Below are positions 17,619-27,643 of a DNA stretch of 64,000 bases, in pieces. This stretch comes from CAMLJR01 sp964500675. Lineage in GTDB: Bacteria > Pseudomonadota > Gammaproteobacteria > Pseudomonadales > CAMLJR01. Positions within the stretch are counted from its first letter, which is position 1. Each line of letters starts with the position of its first letter. The notes beneath the pieces are model-generated. The model was given only the letters and a program-made list of their open reading frames with translations. It was not told the DNA's origin and searched no databases. The DNA lies in assembly GCA_964500675.1 (NCBI GenBank), contig CAZCNY010000008.1:105686-169685 (forward strand). The letters run 5' to 3'. The position numbers and the translations under genes are program-made.

Positions 17619-18610
17619 GCTGCGGCCCCCGATTTATTTTCCTGCGCGCCGATTTTGTTGTCCGTGGCCAGCGCGGCCAGAACTTCGTTGCGCAATGCCG
17701 CGGGCGCGAGCGGAAAGCCGAGCGCTTTGCGCGCGTCGAAATACGCCTGCGCTACGGCGCGAGCTAATCCACGCACGCGCAGAATAAAACGCTGGCGCTC
17801 GGTCACCGAAATCGCTTTGCGCGCATCGAGCAAATTGAAGGTGTGTGACGCCTTCATCACCATTTCGTACGCGGGCAACGCTAAATTCCTTTCGATCAAG
17901 CGATGGCTTTCGCTTTCATAAAAATCGAATAGCTCGAATAATTTCGCGACATTCGCTTCTTCAAAATTGAAATGAGACATTTCGACTTCGTTTTGATGGA
18001 ACACATCGCCGTACGTGACGGCGCCTTCTGGTCCTTTCGCCCACACCAGATCGTAAACGCTGTTGACGCCCTGCAAATACATGGCGAGGCGTTCGAGACC
18101 GTAAGTGATTTCGCCGGTGACGGGATAGCATTCGATGCCGCCGACCTGTTGGAAATAAGTGAACTGCGTGACCTCCATGCCGTTGAGCCACACTTCCCAG
18201 CCGAGACCCCACGCGCCGAGTGTCGGCGATTCCCAGTTGTCTTCGACGAAGCGGATGTCGTTGACGAGCGGATCGAAGCCGAGCAGGCGCAGCGAATCTA
18301 AATACAATTCTTGAATGTTGTCGGGCGACGGTTTCATCACCACTTGAAATTGATAGTAGTGCTGCAGGCGATTCGGATTTTCGCCGTAGCGGCCGTCGGC
18401 GGGACGGCGGCTCGGCTGCACGTAAGCGGCATTCCACGTTTCGGGTCCGAGTGCGCGCAGAAATGTGGCCGGATGAAAAGTGCCCGCGCCGACTTCCATA
18501 TCGAGCGGCTGCAAAATCACGCAGCCCTGTTCGGCCCAGAATTGTTGCAGGGCGAGAATCAAACCCTGAAAAGTCGACATGTCGATCGTATTGCCGGCGG
18601 GCGCGCTCAC
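17615..18610 (-). CDS. glyQ: Glycyl-tRNA synthetase alpha subunit
   Basis: 331-residue catalytic subunit (class II). Clear family segments: FWAEQGCVILQPLDMEVGAGT, QPSRRPADGRYGENPNR, GWEVWLNGMEVTQFTYFQQ and ITYGLERLAMYLQ. The GTG at 18610 is preceded at seven bases by GAGGAG and is preferred over an in-frame ATG ten codons in. It leads the operon glyQ-glyS-gmhB-plsC-MFS. A TATAAT on the minus strand (18680-18685) fits a promoter. Confidence 0.97.
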   Translation of the reverse strand: MSAPAGNTIDMSTFQGLILALQQFWAEQGCVILQPLDMEVGAGTFHPATFLRALGPETWNAAYVQPSRRPADGRYGENPNRLQHYYQFQVVMKPSPDNIQELYLDSLRLLGFDPLVNDIRFVEDNWESPTLGAWGLGWEVWLNGMEVTQFTYFQQVGGIECYPVTGEITYGLERLAMYLQGVNSVYDLVWAKGPEGAVTYGDVFHQNEVEMSHFNFEEANVAKLFELFDFYESESHRLIERNLALPAYEMVMKASHTFNLLDARKAISVTERQRFILRVRGLARAVAQAYFDARKALGFPLAPAALRNEVLAALATDNKIGAQENKSGAAA

Positions 18611-18679
18611 GGCGGGCTCCTCAAATAGGTTTGCGATGAATGCTTGAACGCCGGTCGAGCCGGCGTGCGAAAAGGCGCA

Positions 18680-18685
18680 ATTATA
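18680..18685 (-). promoter_or_regulatory. Possible -10 element for glyQ
   Basis: Reads TATAAT on the minus strand, about 70 bases upstream of the glyQ GTG. The expected -35 position has only weak similarity (CTGCCG). Shares the short divergent region with the lpxL-like gene. Confidence 0.4.
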
Positions 18686-18767
18686 CAGAGCGCGCGGGCT
18701 TGCGGCAGTTTCCTTTACAATGCGCGGCGGTTTTTGCCACTTTCCGCGTTATTGCACGAGGGTTTCG

Positions 18768-19655
18768 GTGCCGAGATTCAGGTTCTGGTTGTTTCACGCG
18801 GTACTGCGCGGTTTTGCGCTGTTGCCGTGGTCGTGGCTGCATGCGTTGGGTTATCTGCTCGGCACTGCGTTTTGGTATTGCAATACGCGGGAAAAACGCA
18901 TTACGGAAATCAATATCGGCGTGTGTCTACCCGAATTGAACGCGGCGCAGCGGGCGCAACTGGTCCGCGCCAGCCTGATCGATTTCGGCAAAACCGCTTT
19001 TGAAATTCCGAAGCTGTGGTTGTCGCCGGCCGCCGCGGTACTTGCGCAAATCCGCATGATCGAAGGCGAGGAATTGTTGCACGCGTATCGGGCGCAGCGG
19101 CGCGGCGTGATCATGCTGGCGCCGCATCACGGCAATTGGGAAGTGGCGGGTTTGTATCTGGCCCAGCATTACGGCCTCACCACGATGTATTTGCCCGCGC
19201 ACAACGCGGCGGTCGATCAACTGATCCGCGTCTGTCGCAGTCGCACCGGCTCGATGTTGGCACCCGCCGATAGCAGCGGTGTGCGCACTGTGTTGAAGGC
19301 ATTAAAACGCGGCGAGTTGATCGGCATTCTGCCCGACCAGGTGCCCAAGCAAGCCGGCGCCGAATTCGCGCCGTTTTTTGGTCAATCCGCGTTGACGATG
19401 ACGCTTGCGAGCAATCTGCTGCAAAAAACGGGCGCGCGCGGGTTGATCACGTATTCGCTGCGGTTGCCGGACGGCGGGTTTAAATTGGTTTTTCGCGAAC
19501 CCGATCCGGCGATTTATTCCGATGATCTTGCGCAATCGCTCGCCGGTTTGAATCGCAGCGTCGAGGCGTGCGTGCGCGATCATCCCGAGCAGTATCAGTG
19601 GGAATACAAGCGCTTCAAAGGGCCGGCGCGCAGTAATCAATCAATTTACAAGTGA
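18768..19655 (+). CDS. lpxL: Lipid A biosynthesis lauroyl/myristoyl acyltransferase
   Basis: About 295 residues from the GTG at 18768 (PRFRFWLFHAVLRG), chosen because GAGG lies six bases upstream; the frame is open back to 18720. LpxL/LpxM/HtrB family inner-membrane enzyme adding a secondary acyl chain to Kdo2-lipid A. One N-terminal membrane helix, catalytic HX4(D/E) as APHHGNWEVAG, GVRTVLKALKRGE and PDQVPK. Which of LpxL, LpxM or LpxP roles it has cannot be told. Divergent from glyQ, as in Pseudomonas. Confidence 0.9.
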   Translation: MPRFRFWLFHAVLRGFALLPWSWLHALGYLLGTAFWYCNTREKRITEINIGVCLPELNAAQRAQLVRASLIDFGKTAFEIPKLWLSPAAAVLAQIRMIEGEELLHAYRAQRRGVIMLAPHHGNWEVAGLYLAQHYGLTTMYLPAHNAAVDQLIRVCRSRTGSMLAPADSSGVRTVLKALKRGELIGILPDQVPKQAGAEFAPFFGQSALTMTLASNLLQKTGARGLITYSLRLPDGGFKLVFREPDPAIYSDDLAQSLAGLNRSVEACVRDHPEQYQWEYKRFKGPARSNQSIYK

Positions 19656-19701
19656 CAATTGTTACGACGCTGCAACGAACAGTTAAATAAATAGGTGTGA
19701 T

Positions 19702-20652
19702 TTGAGCTGGCGAACCCACGCGGTCAATACGGTGTTGCAAATGAGCAAATTGCGCATGCAGGATCAGGAGGTGCGCTTCGCGATCGGCGCGATGCGGCTG
19801 ACGATGAATCATCTCGCCGTTTTGCGCCCGCGCGGGCTGCGTTCGCGCGCGGAAACCATCGGCGGGGTACGCTGCGAATGGGTGTGGTCGCGCGCGACCG
19901 AACATTGCGCGCCGATCACGCTGTATCTGCACGGTGGCGGCTACGTGGCGGGTTCGCCCGCGAGTCATTTTTATCTCGGCAAATTGCTGAGCCGTGCGAG
20001 CACGAGTCGCGTCTTGATGGTCGATTATCGTCTCGCGCCCGAACATCAATATCCCGCACAACTCGACGATGTGCTCGCGGTTTACCGCGCCCTGCGCGAA
20101 CGTGGCATTGATGTAAAAAATCTCGCGCTGGCGGGCGATTCAGCCGGCGGCAATTTGGGGCTGGCGTTGATGTTGCGATTGCGCGAATTACATTTGCCGT
20201 TGCCCGTAGCCTTCGTCGGCTATTCGCCGTGGACCGATCTCACGCACGCAGGTGCATCGATTGCGCACAATGCCGAGCGCGATGCAGCAATTCCGGTTGC
20301 GATGCTCGCGCCATTGGCGCAAATGTATGCGGGCGGCAACGATCTGCGCGATCCGCTGATCTCGCCGTTATTTGGCGACTGCGCGGGTTTGCCGCCGATG
20401 CAATTGCATGTCGCGCAGGATGAAGTGCTGCGCGACGATACGTTGCGCCTCGCTGAAAAAATACGTGCAACCGGCGGCGAAGTGGATTGCCGCATCTGGC
20501 AGAACGTGATGCATGCGTTTCCCGTATTTGCCGAAGCCGTTCCCGAAGGCCGCCTAGCGCTTGAACAAAGCGGCGAATTTTTGCGCGCGCATTTTCTCGC
20601 TACGCGCAGTTCTGCGTTCGACATAACCGCTGCGCCGGAGATTGCGAAATGA
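19702..20652 (+). CDS. Alpha/beta hydrolase, hormone-sensitive lipase family esterase
   Basis: 316 residues from TTG 19702 (AGG six bases upstream); an ATG at 19741 is an alternative. HSL-family carboxylesterase: oxyanion motif LYLHGGGYVAGSP, nucleophile elbow AGDSAGGNLG, acid region around LHVAQDEVLRDD and catalytic His in NVMHAFPVF. Probably cytoplasmic, acting on short acyl esters; natural substrate unknown. Its end overlaps the djlA start by four bases (ATGA). Confidence 0.87.
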   Translation: MSWRTHAVNTVLQMSKLRMQDQEVRFAIGAMRLTMNHLAVLRPRGLRSRAETIGGVRCEWVWSRATEHCAPITLYLHGGGYVAGSPASHFYLGKLLSRASTSRVLMVDYRLAPEHQYPAQLDDVLAVYRALRERGIDVKNLALAGDSAGGNLGLALMLRLRELHLPLPVAFVGYSPWTDLTHAGASIAHNAERDAAIPVAMLAPLAQMYAGGNDLRDPLISPLFGDCAGLPPMQLHVAQDEVLRDDTLRLAEKIRATGGEVDCRIWQNVMHAFPVFAEAVPEGRLALEQSGEFLRAHFLATRSSAFDITAAPEIAK

Positions 20653-21449
20653 TCGTCGGTAAAATATGCGGTGCGCTATTCGGATTTTTATTGACGCGCA
20701 GTTGGCTCGGCATATTGCTCGGCATTCTCGTCGGTCATTATTTCGATAAAGGTCTCAGCGGTTTGAAAAACCAACGGGGTCCCGCCGGCGCGGTGCCGCT
20801 CGCGCAGCATCCGTTTTTTGCCGCGGTATTCACTGTTTGCGGTCATCTCGCGAAAGCCGACGGCCGCATCAGCGCTGAAGAAATCGCGGGTGCTGAAAAG
20901 CTGATGGCGGAATTCGGCTTGAGCGGTGCGACGCGCGACGAGGCGATCGCTCTATTCAAACGCGGCGCGGCCGCTGATTTCCAACTCGAACCGCAAATTT
21001 CCAGTTTTTTACAGCACGCGATTTTTCAACCGGAATTGCGCGGCGTGCTGCTCGAATATTTGGTGACGTTCGCGTTGGCCGATGGCGTATTGCATCCGGC
21101 GGAAGCCGATATTTTGCAGCGCGTTGCGCTCTATCTCGGTTTCGATCGCGTGCAGTTTTTGCAATTTCTGGAAATGCTGCAAGCGCAGCAACGCTTTCAT
21201 CGTCGCGACTACGGCAGCGGTGCGACCTCAGCCCGCGACACGCTCGCCGATGCCTATCGCGCACTCGGCGTCAGCAGCGATGCGAGCGCTGCGGATGTCA
21301 AAAAAGCCTACCGAAAATTGATGAGCCAGCATCACCCCGATAAGCTCATCGCGCAGGGTGTGCCGCCCGATATGATCAAGCTCGCGACGGAAAAGACGCA
21401 GGAAATCCAGGCGGCGTATGAGTCGATTCAAAAATCGCGCGGAATATAG
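20649..21449 (+). CDS. djlA: Co-chaperone DjlA
   Basis: 266-residue type III J-protein of the inner membrane. An N-terminal Gly-rich membrane segment (GKICGALFGFLLTRSWLGILLG) anchors it, a TerB-like helical domain covers about 50-165, and a C-terminal J domain (about 200-266) has HPD in SQHHPDKLI. It stimulates DnaK and affects envelope stress signalling in E. coli. Coupled to the esterase gene by a 4-bp overlap, and convergent with the GGDEF-EAL gene 26 bp away. Confidence 0.94.
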   Translation: MIVGKICGALFGFLLTRSWLGILLGILVGHYFDKGLSGLKNQRGPAGAVPLAQHPFFAAVFTVCGHLAKADGRISAEEIAGAEKLMAEFGLSGATRDEAIALFKRGAAADFQLEPQISSFLQHAIFQPELRGVLLEYLVTFALADGVLHPAEADILQRVALYLGFDRVQFLQFLEMLQAQQRFHRRDYGSGATSARDTLADAYRALGVSSDASAADVKKAYRKLMSQHHPDKLIAQGVPPDMIKLATEKTQEIQAAYESIQKSRGI

Positions 21450-21475
21450 TTTTAATTATTTGTACGAGGAATTAA

Positions 21476-23419
21476 TTATTTGCGCGCGGAATATTTTTTC
21501 AGCCAGTTGCTGAATTCGATCGCAGGTAGCGGCTTTGTATAGAAATATCCCTGCCCGATATGGCATTCGCGATCGCGAATGAATTCGGCTTGCGATTCGG
21601 TCTCGACGCCTTCGCCGATCACTTCCATCCCGAGATTGTGTGCCATGGCGATAATGGTTTTGACGAGACCCGCGGCTTCCGGTTTGCTTTCGATATCCCT
21701 GATGAAGCCGCGATCGATTTTGAGCACGTCGAAATCGTAGCGCTGCAAATAACTGAGCGAGGAAAAACCCGTACCGAAATCGTCGAGCGACAAGCGCGTG
21801 CCGAGCTTTTTCAAACGTTCGAGCGAGCGTCGCGTTAACGGCGCGTCGTTGAGCAACAGTCCCTCGGTGATTTCGAGTTCGAGCAACGTCGGATTCAATC
21901 CCGATTCGCGCAGCGCATCTTCAACGGCGTGCACGACACTGCCGCCGACGAATTGGCGCGTGGAAATGTTGACGGCCACGCGTAGCGGTGCGTGGCCCTC
22001 GCGTTGCCACGCGACAGCTTGGCGGCAGGCTTCGCGTAAAACCCATTGCCCGATCGGGATAATTAAACCGGTTTCTTCCGCGAGCGGAATAAAATGATCG
22101 GGCGGCGGATTGTTCAATTCGATGTTGTGCCAGCGCACCAATGCTTCCATGCCGACGACGGCGCCGTTTTCGAGATTGATGAGCGGTTGGTAGTGCAGCG
22201 ACAACTCGTTGCGCTCGATCGCATGGCGCAGATGCGTTTCGAGATTGAGGCGATCGAGCGCGCGCGTATTCATTTCCGCAGTGAAAAAATGATAGGAGTT
22301 GTGACCCTGCTGTTTGGCGATGTGCAGCGCCGCGTCGGCGTTGCGCAATAGATCGGCCGCCGTGATGCCATCGTCGGGATAGACGGTGAGACCGATGCTC
22401 GCCGTGACATTCAATTCGCGCTCCTCGATATAAAACGGTTGCGCGATCACATCGATGATTTTGTTGGCGACGGTCGTCGCGTCGTTGGTCGCGTGTTGAT
22501 TGACGAGCAGAATCAAAAATTCGTCGCCGCCCAGGCGTGCCACCGTGTCTTCGTCGCGCACGCATTTTTGCAGACGCTGCGCTGTTTCAGCCAGCAAGGT
22601 ATCGCCAGCACAGTGCCCGAGTGTGTCGTTGATATTTTTGAAACGATCGAGGCCGACAAATAATGCGGTGAGCACGCGCTGATGGCGTTCCGCACTATTG
22701 ATCGCCTGCGCGAGGCGATCGAGCGCGAGCTCACGATTGGGCAGGCCCGTGAGTTTATCGAAGTTGGCTTGGCGGAACAGGCGCTCTTGGTAAGCGACGC
22801 GATCCGAAATATCTTCGAGCAGCGCGATAATTTGCGAGCTTTTACCATCGCGCCCTTCGATACGATTAAACGTCGCCGCGACATAGAATGAACCGCCGTC
22901 GCGACGTTGATAGCGCAGCTCGCCCTGCCAGGTTGACCCTGCGGCGACAGCGGCGAGAATTTCCGCATAAGTTTCGCCGGCTACGCTGGTGTGCAGCAAT
23001 TGACCGAGGTTGCGAGAAAATAATTCTTCATCGGCATAATTGAGCGCATGACAAAATTTTGGATTGGCGTATTCGATGGCGCCGCGCATATCGAGAACGG
23101 CGACGGCAGCGGGATTTTGTTCGACGACCAGCGAGAGTTTTTGTAATTCGATTTCGGCAAGGTGGCGCGCCCAGTTTTCATGTTGGTAGAGACGCGTGCG
23201 TCGAAAAAACGAAACGCATAGACCTGCGCTGAGCAATAAACTGCAAATGAGCAGCGGCGTTGCCCAGCTCTTGCTCGGGCCGAATAGACCGAGAGCGGAC
23301 GCGATGACGGCGATGGCTACGGCGGCGCTCACATAGAGCGCGAGTTCGAGATCCAGTTTTTTCTGCGGCATTCTGTAAAACTGAGACAGCGGAGCAAGAT
23401 CGCGATCGGGTTGCTGCAT
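21476..23419 (-). CDS. Membrane PAS-GGDEF-EAL cyclic-di-GMP protein
   Basis: About 647 residues from ATG 23419 (GGGGAG five bases upstream); the frame is open to 23470. Two membrane helices near residues 25-75, a PAS domain (about 100-215), GGDEF with intact LGGDEF and an RxxD inhibitory site (RDED five residues before), then EAL with EALVRWH, ELEITEG, DDFGTGFSSL and KIDRGFI. Both catalytic signatures look intact, so it may make and break c-di-GMP, or use GGDEF to tune phosphodiesterase activity. Target unknown. It lies between djlA and rsmB and has no operon partner. Confidence 0.93.
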   Translation of the reverse strand: MQQPDRDLAPLSQFYRMPQKKLDLELALYVSAAVAIAVIASALGLFGPSKSWATPLLICSLLLSAGLCVSFFRRTRLYQHENWARHLAEIELQKLSLVVEQNPAAVAVLDMRGAIEYANPKFCHALNYADEELFSRNLGQLLHTSVAGETYAEILAAVAAGSTWQGELRYQRRDGGSFYVAATFNRIEGRDGKSSQIIALLEDISDRVAYQERLFRQANFDKLTGLPNRELALDRLAQAINSAERHQRVLTALFVGLDRFKNINDTLGHCAGDTLLAETAQRLQKCVRDEDTVARLGGDEFLILLVNQHATNDATTVANKIIDVIAQPFYIEERELNVTASIGLTVYPDDGITAADLLRNADAALHIAKQQGHNSYHFFTAEMNTRALDRLNLETHLRHAIERNELSLHYQPLINLENGAVVGMEALVRWHNIELNNPPPDHFIPLAEETGLIIPIGQWVLREACRQAVAWQREGHAPLRVAVNISTRQFVGGSVVHAVEDALRESGLNPTLLELEITEGLLLNDAPLTRRSLERLKKLGTRLSLDDFGTGFSSLSYLQRYDFDVLKIDRGFIRDIESKPEAAGLVKTIIAMAHNLGMEVIGEGVETESQAEFIRDRECHIGQGYFYTKPLPAIEFSNWLKKYSARK

Positions 23420-23581
23420 CCATGCTCCCCGAAGTGATAGCCGCTTTGGGTTTATTAAGTAAGTGCACACAAGTTAAGAAGAGGTTTTGCGGGCGCGGGT
23501 GCTGAAGAATTCGATTTTGCGATCGAGATCGCATTTCACACCGATAAAATGTGCGCGGTGTAGCTTGGGATTATTCGGGCT

Positions 23582-24874
23582 CTACGGCGCGGATTTGCGC
23601 AGCAACGCGTAGTAAAATCCGTCGCCGCCTTGTACGGCCGGCAGCAGTTGCCGCCCTGCCGGCTGTGCCATACCCCACTCGACTGCCAGCGGCGCGAGCA
23701 CCGCATCGGTGTGATTCGCGCAGAACTTTTCGATAACTCCGGTATTTTCAGCCGGCATGATTGAACAGGTGGCATACAACAATATGCCGCCGGGGACGAG
23801 CAGCGGCCACAGCGTTTCCAATAAGCGGCTTTGCAGCAGCGCGAACTGCGCGATATCGGCCGGTGTGCGCAGCAACTTGATATCGGGGTGGCGGCGGATC
23901 ACGCCGGTGCCCGAGCACGGCGCGTCGAGCAGAATACGATCGAACGCGGTGTTGTCCCACCACCCTTGCGGCGCGAGCGCATCGCCGGCGATGACTTGCG
24001 CCTGCAATTGCAGCCGCTCAAGATTTTCGGTGACGCGCTGCAAGCGCTCGCTCGATACATCGAGTGCCCACACTTGCGCGGAGGGTTGCGACTCCAAAAT
24101 ATGCGCGGTTTTGCCGCCAGGCGCGCAGCACGCATCAAGCACGCGCTGGTTGGGACGCACATCGAGTAATGCGGCAGCGAGTTGCGCCGCTTCGTCCTGC
24201 ACGCTGACGAGACCCTCGTTAAATCCTGGTAATGCATCGACTGCGCACGGCTGGTCTAGTTGAATACCGCATTCACTGAATTCGCACGCCGTCGCGGCGA
24301 GGCCTTGCTCGTTCAGCGTTTGCAAATACGCCGCGCGATTCGTGCGCAGCGCGTTGACGCGTAAACACATCGGTGGATATTCATTATTTGCCGAGTAGAT
24401 TTGTTGCGCGTATTGCGGCCACGCTGCACGCAATGCTTCCCACAGCCACTGCGGGTGTGCGTCGCGTTGCGATGGGCGCAAGTGTTCGCGTCGATCATCG
24501 CTTTCGCGTTGCAGTTTGCGCAGCACGGCATTGATCAATCCCGCGGCCCACTCTTTCTGTAAATAACGGGTCGCTTCGACCGCGGAATTAATTGCGGCGT
24601 GCGCGGGAATGCGCGTATGCAGCAATTGATACGCGCCGATGACGAGCAGCTGAGCAATATCGTTATCGCGTGCTTTTAGCGGCTTTTGCAGCAACGGCTT
24701 GATCAGTGCATCGAGTTGCACATGCCAGCGCAAACTGCCGTAGCACAATTCGCGCAGCAGCGCGCGATCGCGTTCGCGCACGTGGGACTCGATGCGGGCG
24801 AGCGCGCGTTCGACCGTTTCGCCGCCGACAACAGCCGTCACGATTTGCGCTGCGGCTGCGCGACAATCAAGCAT
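23582..24874 (-). CDS. rsmB: 16S rRNA (cytosine967-C5)-methyltransferase
   Basis: About 430 residues from ATG 24874, which overlaps the fmt stop by 8 bp; the longer frame to 24940 would lie inside fmt. N-terminal NusB-like RNA-binding domain, C-terminal SAM methyltransferase with DACCAPGGKTAHI (motif I), FDRILLDAPCSGTGV (motif IV, second Cys) and LLYATCSIMPAEN (motif VI, catalytic Cys). Part of the conserved def-fmt-rsmB operon. Confidence 0.95.
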   Translation of the reverse strand: MLDCRAAAAQIVTAVVGGETVERALARIESHVRERDRALLRELCYGSLRWHVQLDALIKPLLQKPLKARDNDIAQLLVIGAYQLLHTRIPAHAAINSAVEATRYLQKEWAAGLINAVLRKLQRESDDRREHLRPSQRDAHPQWLWEALRAAWPQYAQQIYSANNEYPPMCLRVNALRTNRAAYLQTLNEQGLAATACEFSECGIQLDQPCAVDALPGFNEGLVSVQDEAAQLAAALLDVRPNQRVLDACCAPGGKTAHILESQPSAQVWALDVSSERLQRVTENLERLQLQAQVIAGDALAPQGWWDNTAFDRILLDAPCSGTGVIRRHPDIKLLRTPADIAQFALLQSRLLETLWPLLVPGGILLYATCSIMPAENTGVIEKFCANHTDAVLAPLAVEWGMAQPAGRQLLPAVQGGDGFYYALLRKSAP

Positions 24875-25850
24875 CGGCGCGATCAAAAAAGCGGCCCGGT
24901 TTGAATAGATCGGCGCGACCGTTGAGCACCTCTCCGGCATTTAACATTTTGCCGCCGGGCAATTGCAAATCGAGAATACGCAAGCGCGAATGTTCGCCGC
25001 AAGAAACCACGATGCCGCTTTTATCGGCGCCCAATATTTTTCCAGGGATAAATATCTCGCTAGGATTGGCGTTTCGATCGGCCTCGGGCAATGCGCGATA
25101 AATTTTCACGCGCTCGTTGTCGATGACGCCGTAGGCAACGGGCGCGGGATTGAATGCGCGGATTTGGCGATCGATTACCGTCGCACTTTTGCGCCAATCC
25201 AGCGCCGCTTCGTCTTTAGTAATTTTTGTCGCGTAACACGTGAGTATGTCGTTTTGTTTTTCCGGTTTTGCCGCGTTGGCTGTGAGTTGTTTCAGTGCAG
25301 CGATTAACGCCGGCGCGCCGATCGCTGCGAGTTTGTCGTGCAGCGAGCCCGCTGTTTCATCCGTTGTGATTGGGCAGCGCACGATGTTGAGCATGTCGCC
25401 GGTATCGAGTCCCTCATCCATCTGCATGATCGTCACGCCCGTTTCCGCATCGCCCGCTTCGATCGCGCGTTGAATCGGCGCGGCGCCGCGCCAGCGCGGC
25501 AATATCGACGCGTGCACGTTGATGCAGCCGAGTCGCGGTGTAGTCAGGACGGCCGCGGGTAATATCAATCCGTACGCGACGACGATCATGATGTCGGGTT
25601 GCAGCGCGCGCAGCTCAGCTTGCGCATCGATATTACGCAGCGTGAGTGGTTGCAGCACGGGCAGATTGTGTTGCAGTGCTAGTTCTTTTACCGGGCTCAT
25701 CGCGAGTTTTTTGCCGCGCCCGGCTGGGCGATCGGGTTGCGAATAAACGGCGATTACCTCGCCGCCAGGCCAATCGAGCAGTGCGCGCAGATGCGCTGCC
25801 GCAAACTCGGGCGTGCCGGCGAAAACGATGCGCAGCGGCGATGGATTCAT
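24867..25850 (-). CDS. fmt: Methionyl-tRNA formyltransferase
   Basis: 327 residues. Formylates initiator Met-tRNA with 10-formyl-THF. Starts MNPSPLRIVFAGTPEFAAAHL; the catalytic region shows NVHASILPRWRGAAPIQRAIEAGD and TGVTIMQMDEGLDTGDML. Lies between def (28 bp upstream) and rsmB (overlapping downstream). Confidence 0.97.
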   Translation of the reverse strand: MNPSPLRIVFAGTPEFAAAHLRALLDWPGGEVIAVYSQPDRPAGRGKKLAMSPVKELALQHNLPVLQPLTLRNIDAQAELRALQPDIMIVVAYGLILPAAVLTTPRLGCINVHASILPRWRGAAPIQRAIEAGDAETGVTIMQMDEGLDTGDMLNIVRCPITTDETAGSLHDKLAAIGAPALIAALKQLTANAAKPEKQNDILTCYATKITKDEAALDWRKSATVIDRQIRAFNPAPVAYGVIDNERVKIYRALPEADRNANPSEIFIPGKILGADKSGIVVSCGEHSRLRILDLQLPGGKMLNAGEVLNGRADLFKPGRFFDRADA

Positions 25851-25878
25851 GTGAAAGACTTAAGCCTTGCGAAAAAAA

Positions 25879-26385
25879 TTAGGCGCTGTGGCGCTGCTGC
25901 TTTTCGAGCTTTTTGCGGATGCGCGAGCGCTTCAACGATGAAATATAATCGACGTACAGTTTGCCGCGCAGATGATCCACCTCATGTTGAACGCAGACCG
26001 CAAGCAAGCCTTCTGGGGTTAACTCGAATGCCGCACCGTTGCGATCGAGCGCTTTGACTTTGACGCGCGCGGGGCGGCACACGGTTTCGTAGAAACCCGG
26101 CACCGACAGGCAGCCCTCGTCGTACTCGGCCAGCTCATCGCTCAACACTTCGATTTCGGGATTGATCAATACAAGCGGCTGATTTTGCTCTTCACTGACA
26201 TCGATGACGATAAGCTGTTTGTGCTCGTCGATCTGGGTTGCGGCGAGGCCGACACCGGGTGCTTCGTACATCGTTTCAAACATGTCGTCGATAAGCTCTT
26301 GCAGCGCTGCGTCAAAGGTTTTGACGGGCGCGGCGACCGTGCGCAAACGCGGATCGGGGAATTCTAGGATTGTCAGTTTCGCCAT
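25879..26385 (-). CDS. def: Peptide deformylase
   Basis: 168-residue metalloenzyme that removes the N-formyl group from nascent proteins. All three family motifs are present: GVGLAATQ, EGCLSVPG (metal Cys) and HEVDHLRG (HExxH). Leads the def-fmt-rsmB operon and is divergent from the LysM gene. Confidence 0.97.
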   Translation of the reverse strand: MAKLTILEFPDPRLRTVAAPVKTFDAALQELIDDMFETMYEAPGVGLAATQIDEHKQLIVIDVSEEQNQPLVLINPEIEVLSDELAEYDEGCLSVPGFYETVCRPARVKVKALDRNGAAFELTPEGLLAVCVQHEVDHLRGKLYVDYISSLKRSRIRKKLEKQQRHSA

Positions 26386-26617
26386 CGTCTTTGTGAAGCG
26401 GTTCCAGTGTAAATCTAAAAACGGCTGCTAAAGTTATGATCGCTCTAGCAAATGCACTGCGGCGATAACCGTAAGCCGCGCGCGTTTCGCCTGCTATAGT
26501 ATACAGGTTGCCGACCGGGGACCAACCCGGCGCAAAGCCTTGGGGTGCCCGAATTGCCGCGGCGCCCAACAGACGCGTAAGCACCAGACTGGCTTCGGCC
26601 CCGAAAGGAATGATGCT
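26386..26617. promoter_or_regulatory. Divergent promoter region def / LysM gene
   Basis: 232 bp between the two start codons. On the plus strand a TATAGT element (in CTGCTATAGTATACAGG, about 26495-26511) is a plausible -10 for the LysM gene; its leader contains GC-rich dyads. AAAGGAA precedes the ATG at 26618. Confidence 0.4.
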
Positions 26618-27643
26618 ATGAAAAAACTGCTATTGGGTGGATTGCTCGCATTGGCGTGCGTGTTCTCCGCGTTTGCCGATGTGTTGACGCTCAAGCCCGA
26701 TCATCCCGACACCTACGTCGTCAAGAAGGGCGATACGCTGTGGGATATCTCCAATGTCTTTCTTAAAAGCCCGTGGTTGTGGCCACAGCTCTGGCACGTC
26801 AATCCGCAGGTTAAAAATCCGAACCTGATCTATCCCGGCGATGCACTCAATCTAGTTTATATAGATGGCAAGCCGCAGCTCGTGCTGAGTCGCGGCTCCG
26901 GCGGCGATGTCAAACTCGAACCCGAAATTCGCTCGACACCGATCGCGCGTGCGATCCCGGCGATCCCGCTCGAAGCGGTCAATGCATTCTTGAACCACGG
27001 CCGTATTGTGGCGCCCGGTGTGCTTGAAGGCGCGCCGTATGTGCTGATGGGTAAAGAGGGACACATCGTGACGGGCGCTGGCGATGAGATTTATGGCCGC
27101 GGCAAGTTTGATCCGAATAACACCAGCTACGGCGTTTTCCGCAAAGGCCAGACCTTCGTCGATCCCGATACGCAAGAAGTGCTCGGCGTGGAGGCGCTTG
27201 ATATCGGGTTGGCGAAATTGTTGTCGACTGAGAGAGATGTAGCGACATTGTCGCTCAATCGCTCCACGCAGGAGATTCGCCGTAGCGATCGCCTGCTGCC
27301 CGAAGAAGAGCATGCGATCAATGCCAACTTTTTTCCGAGTGCTCCGGAGCAGGACCTCAAGGGCAAGCTGTTGGCGGTTGAGGGCGGCGTGACGCAAATC
27401 GGCACGATGAATGTCGTCATTATCGACAAAGGCGCTCGTGAAGGCATTAAGGAAGGAAATCTGCTGGCGATTTATAAAGCCGGTGAAGTGATCAGCGACC
27501 CCGTCAACAACGATGTGGTGAAAACGCCAGATTTTCGCGCCGGATTGCTGATGGTATTTCGTGTGTTCGACAAGGTAAGCTACGGCCTGGTGTTGCGCGC
27601 CGAACGGCCGCTCAAGGTGGGTGATTCCGTGCGCAACCCGTAA
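26618..27643 (+). CDS. LysM-domain envelope protein
   Basis: About 341 residues from ATG 26618 with AAAGGAA upstream. Sec signal peptide (MKKLLLGGLLALACVFSAFA), then one LysM domain (YVVKKGDTLWDISNVFLKSPWLWPQLW...IYPGDALNLVYIDG, about 30-85) for peptidoglycan binding, then a beta-rich region of about 250 residues without a recognised catalytic motif. Orthologues sit between def and dprA in Pseudomonas; role in cell wall not established. Confidence 0.9.
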   Translation: MKKLLLGGLLALACVFSAFADVLTLKPDHPDTYVVKKGDTLWDISNVFLKSPWLWPQLWHVNPQVKNPNLIYPGDALNLVYIDGKPQLVLSRGSGGDVKLEPEIRSTPIARAIPAIPLEAVNAFLNHGRIVAPGVLEGAPYVLMGKEGHIVTGAGDEIYGRGKFDPNNTSYGVFRKGQTFVDPDTQEVLGVEALDIGLAKLLSTERDVATLSLNRSTQEIRRSDRLLPEEEHAINANFFPSAPEQDLKGKLLAVEGGVTQIGTMNVVIIDKGAREGIKEGNLLAIYKAGEVISDPVNNDVVKTPDFRAGLLMVFRVFDKVSYGLVLRAERPLKVGDSVRNP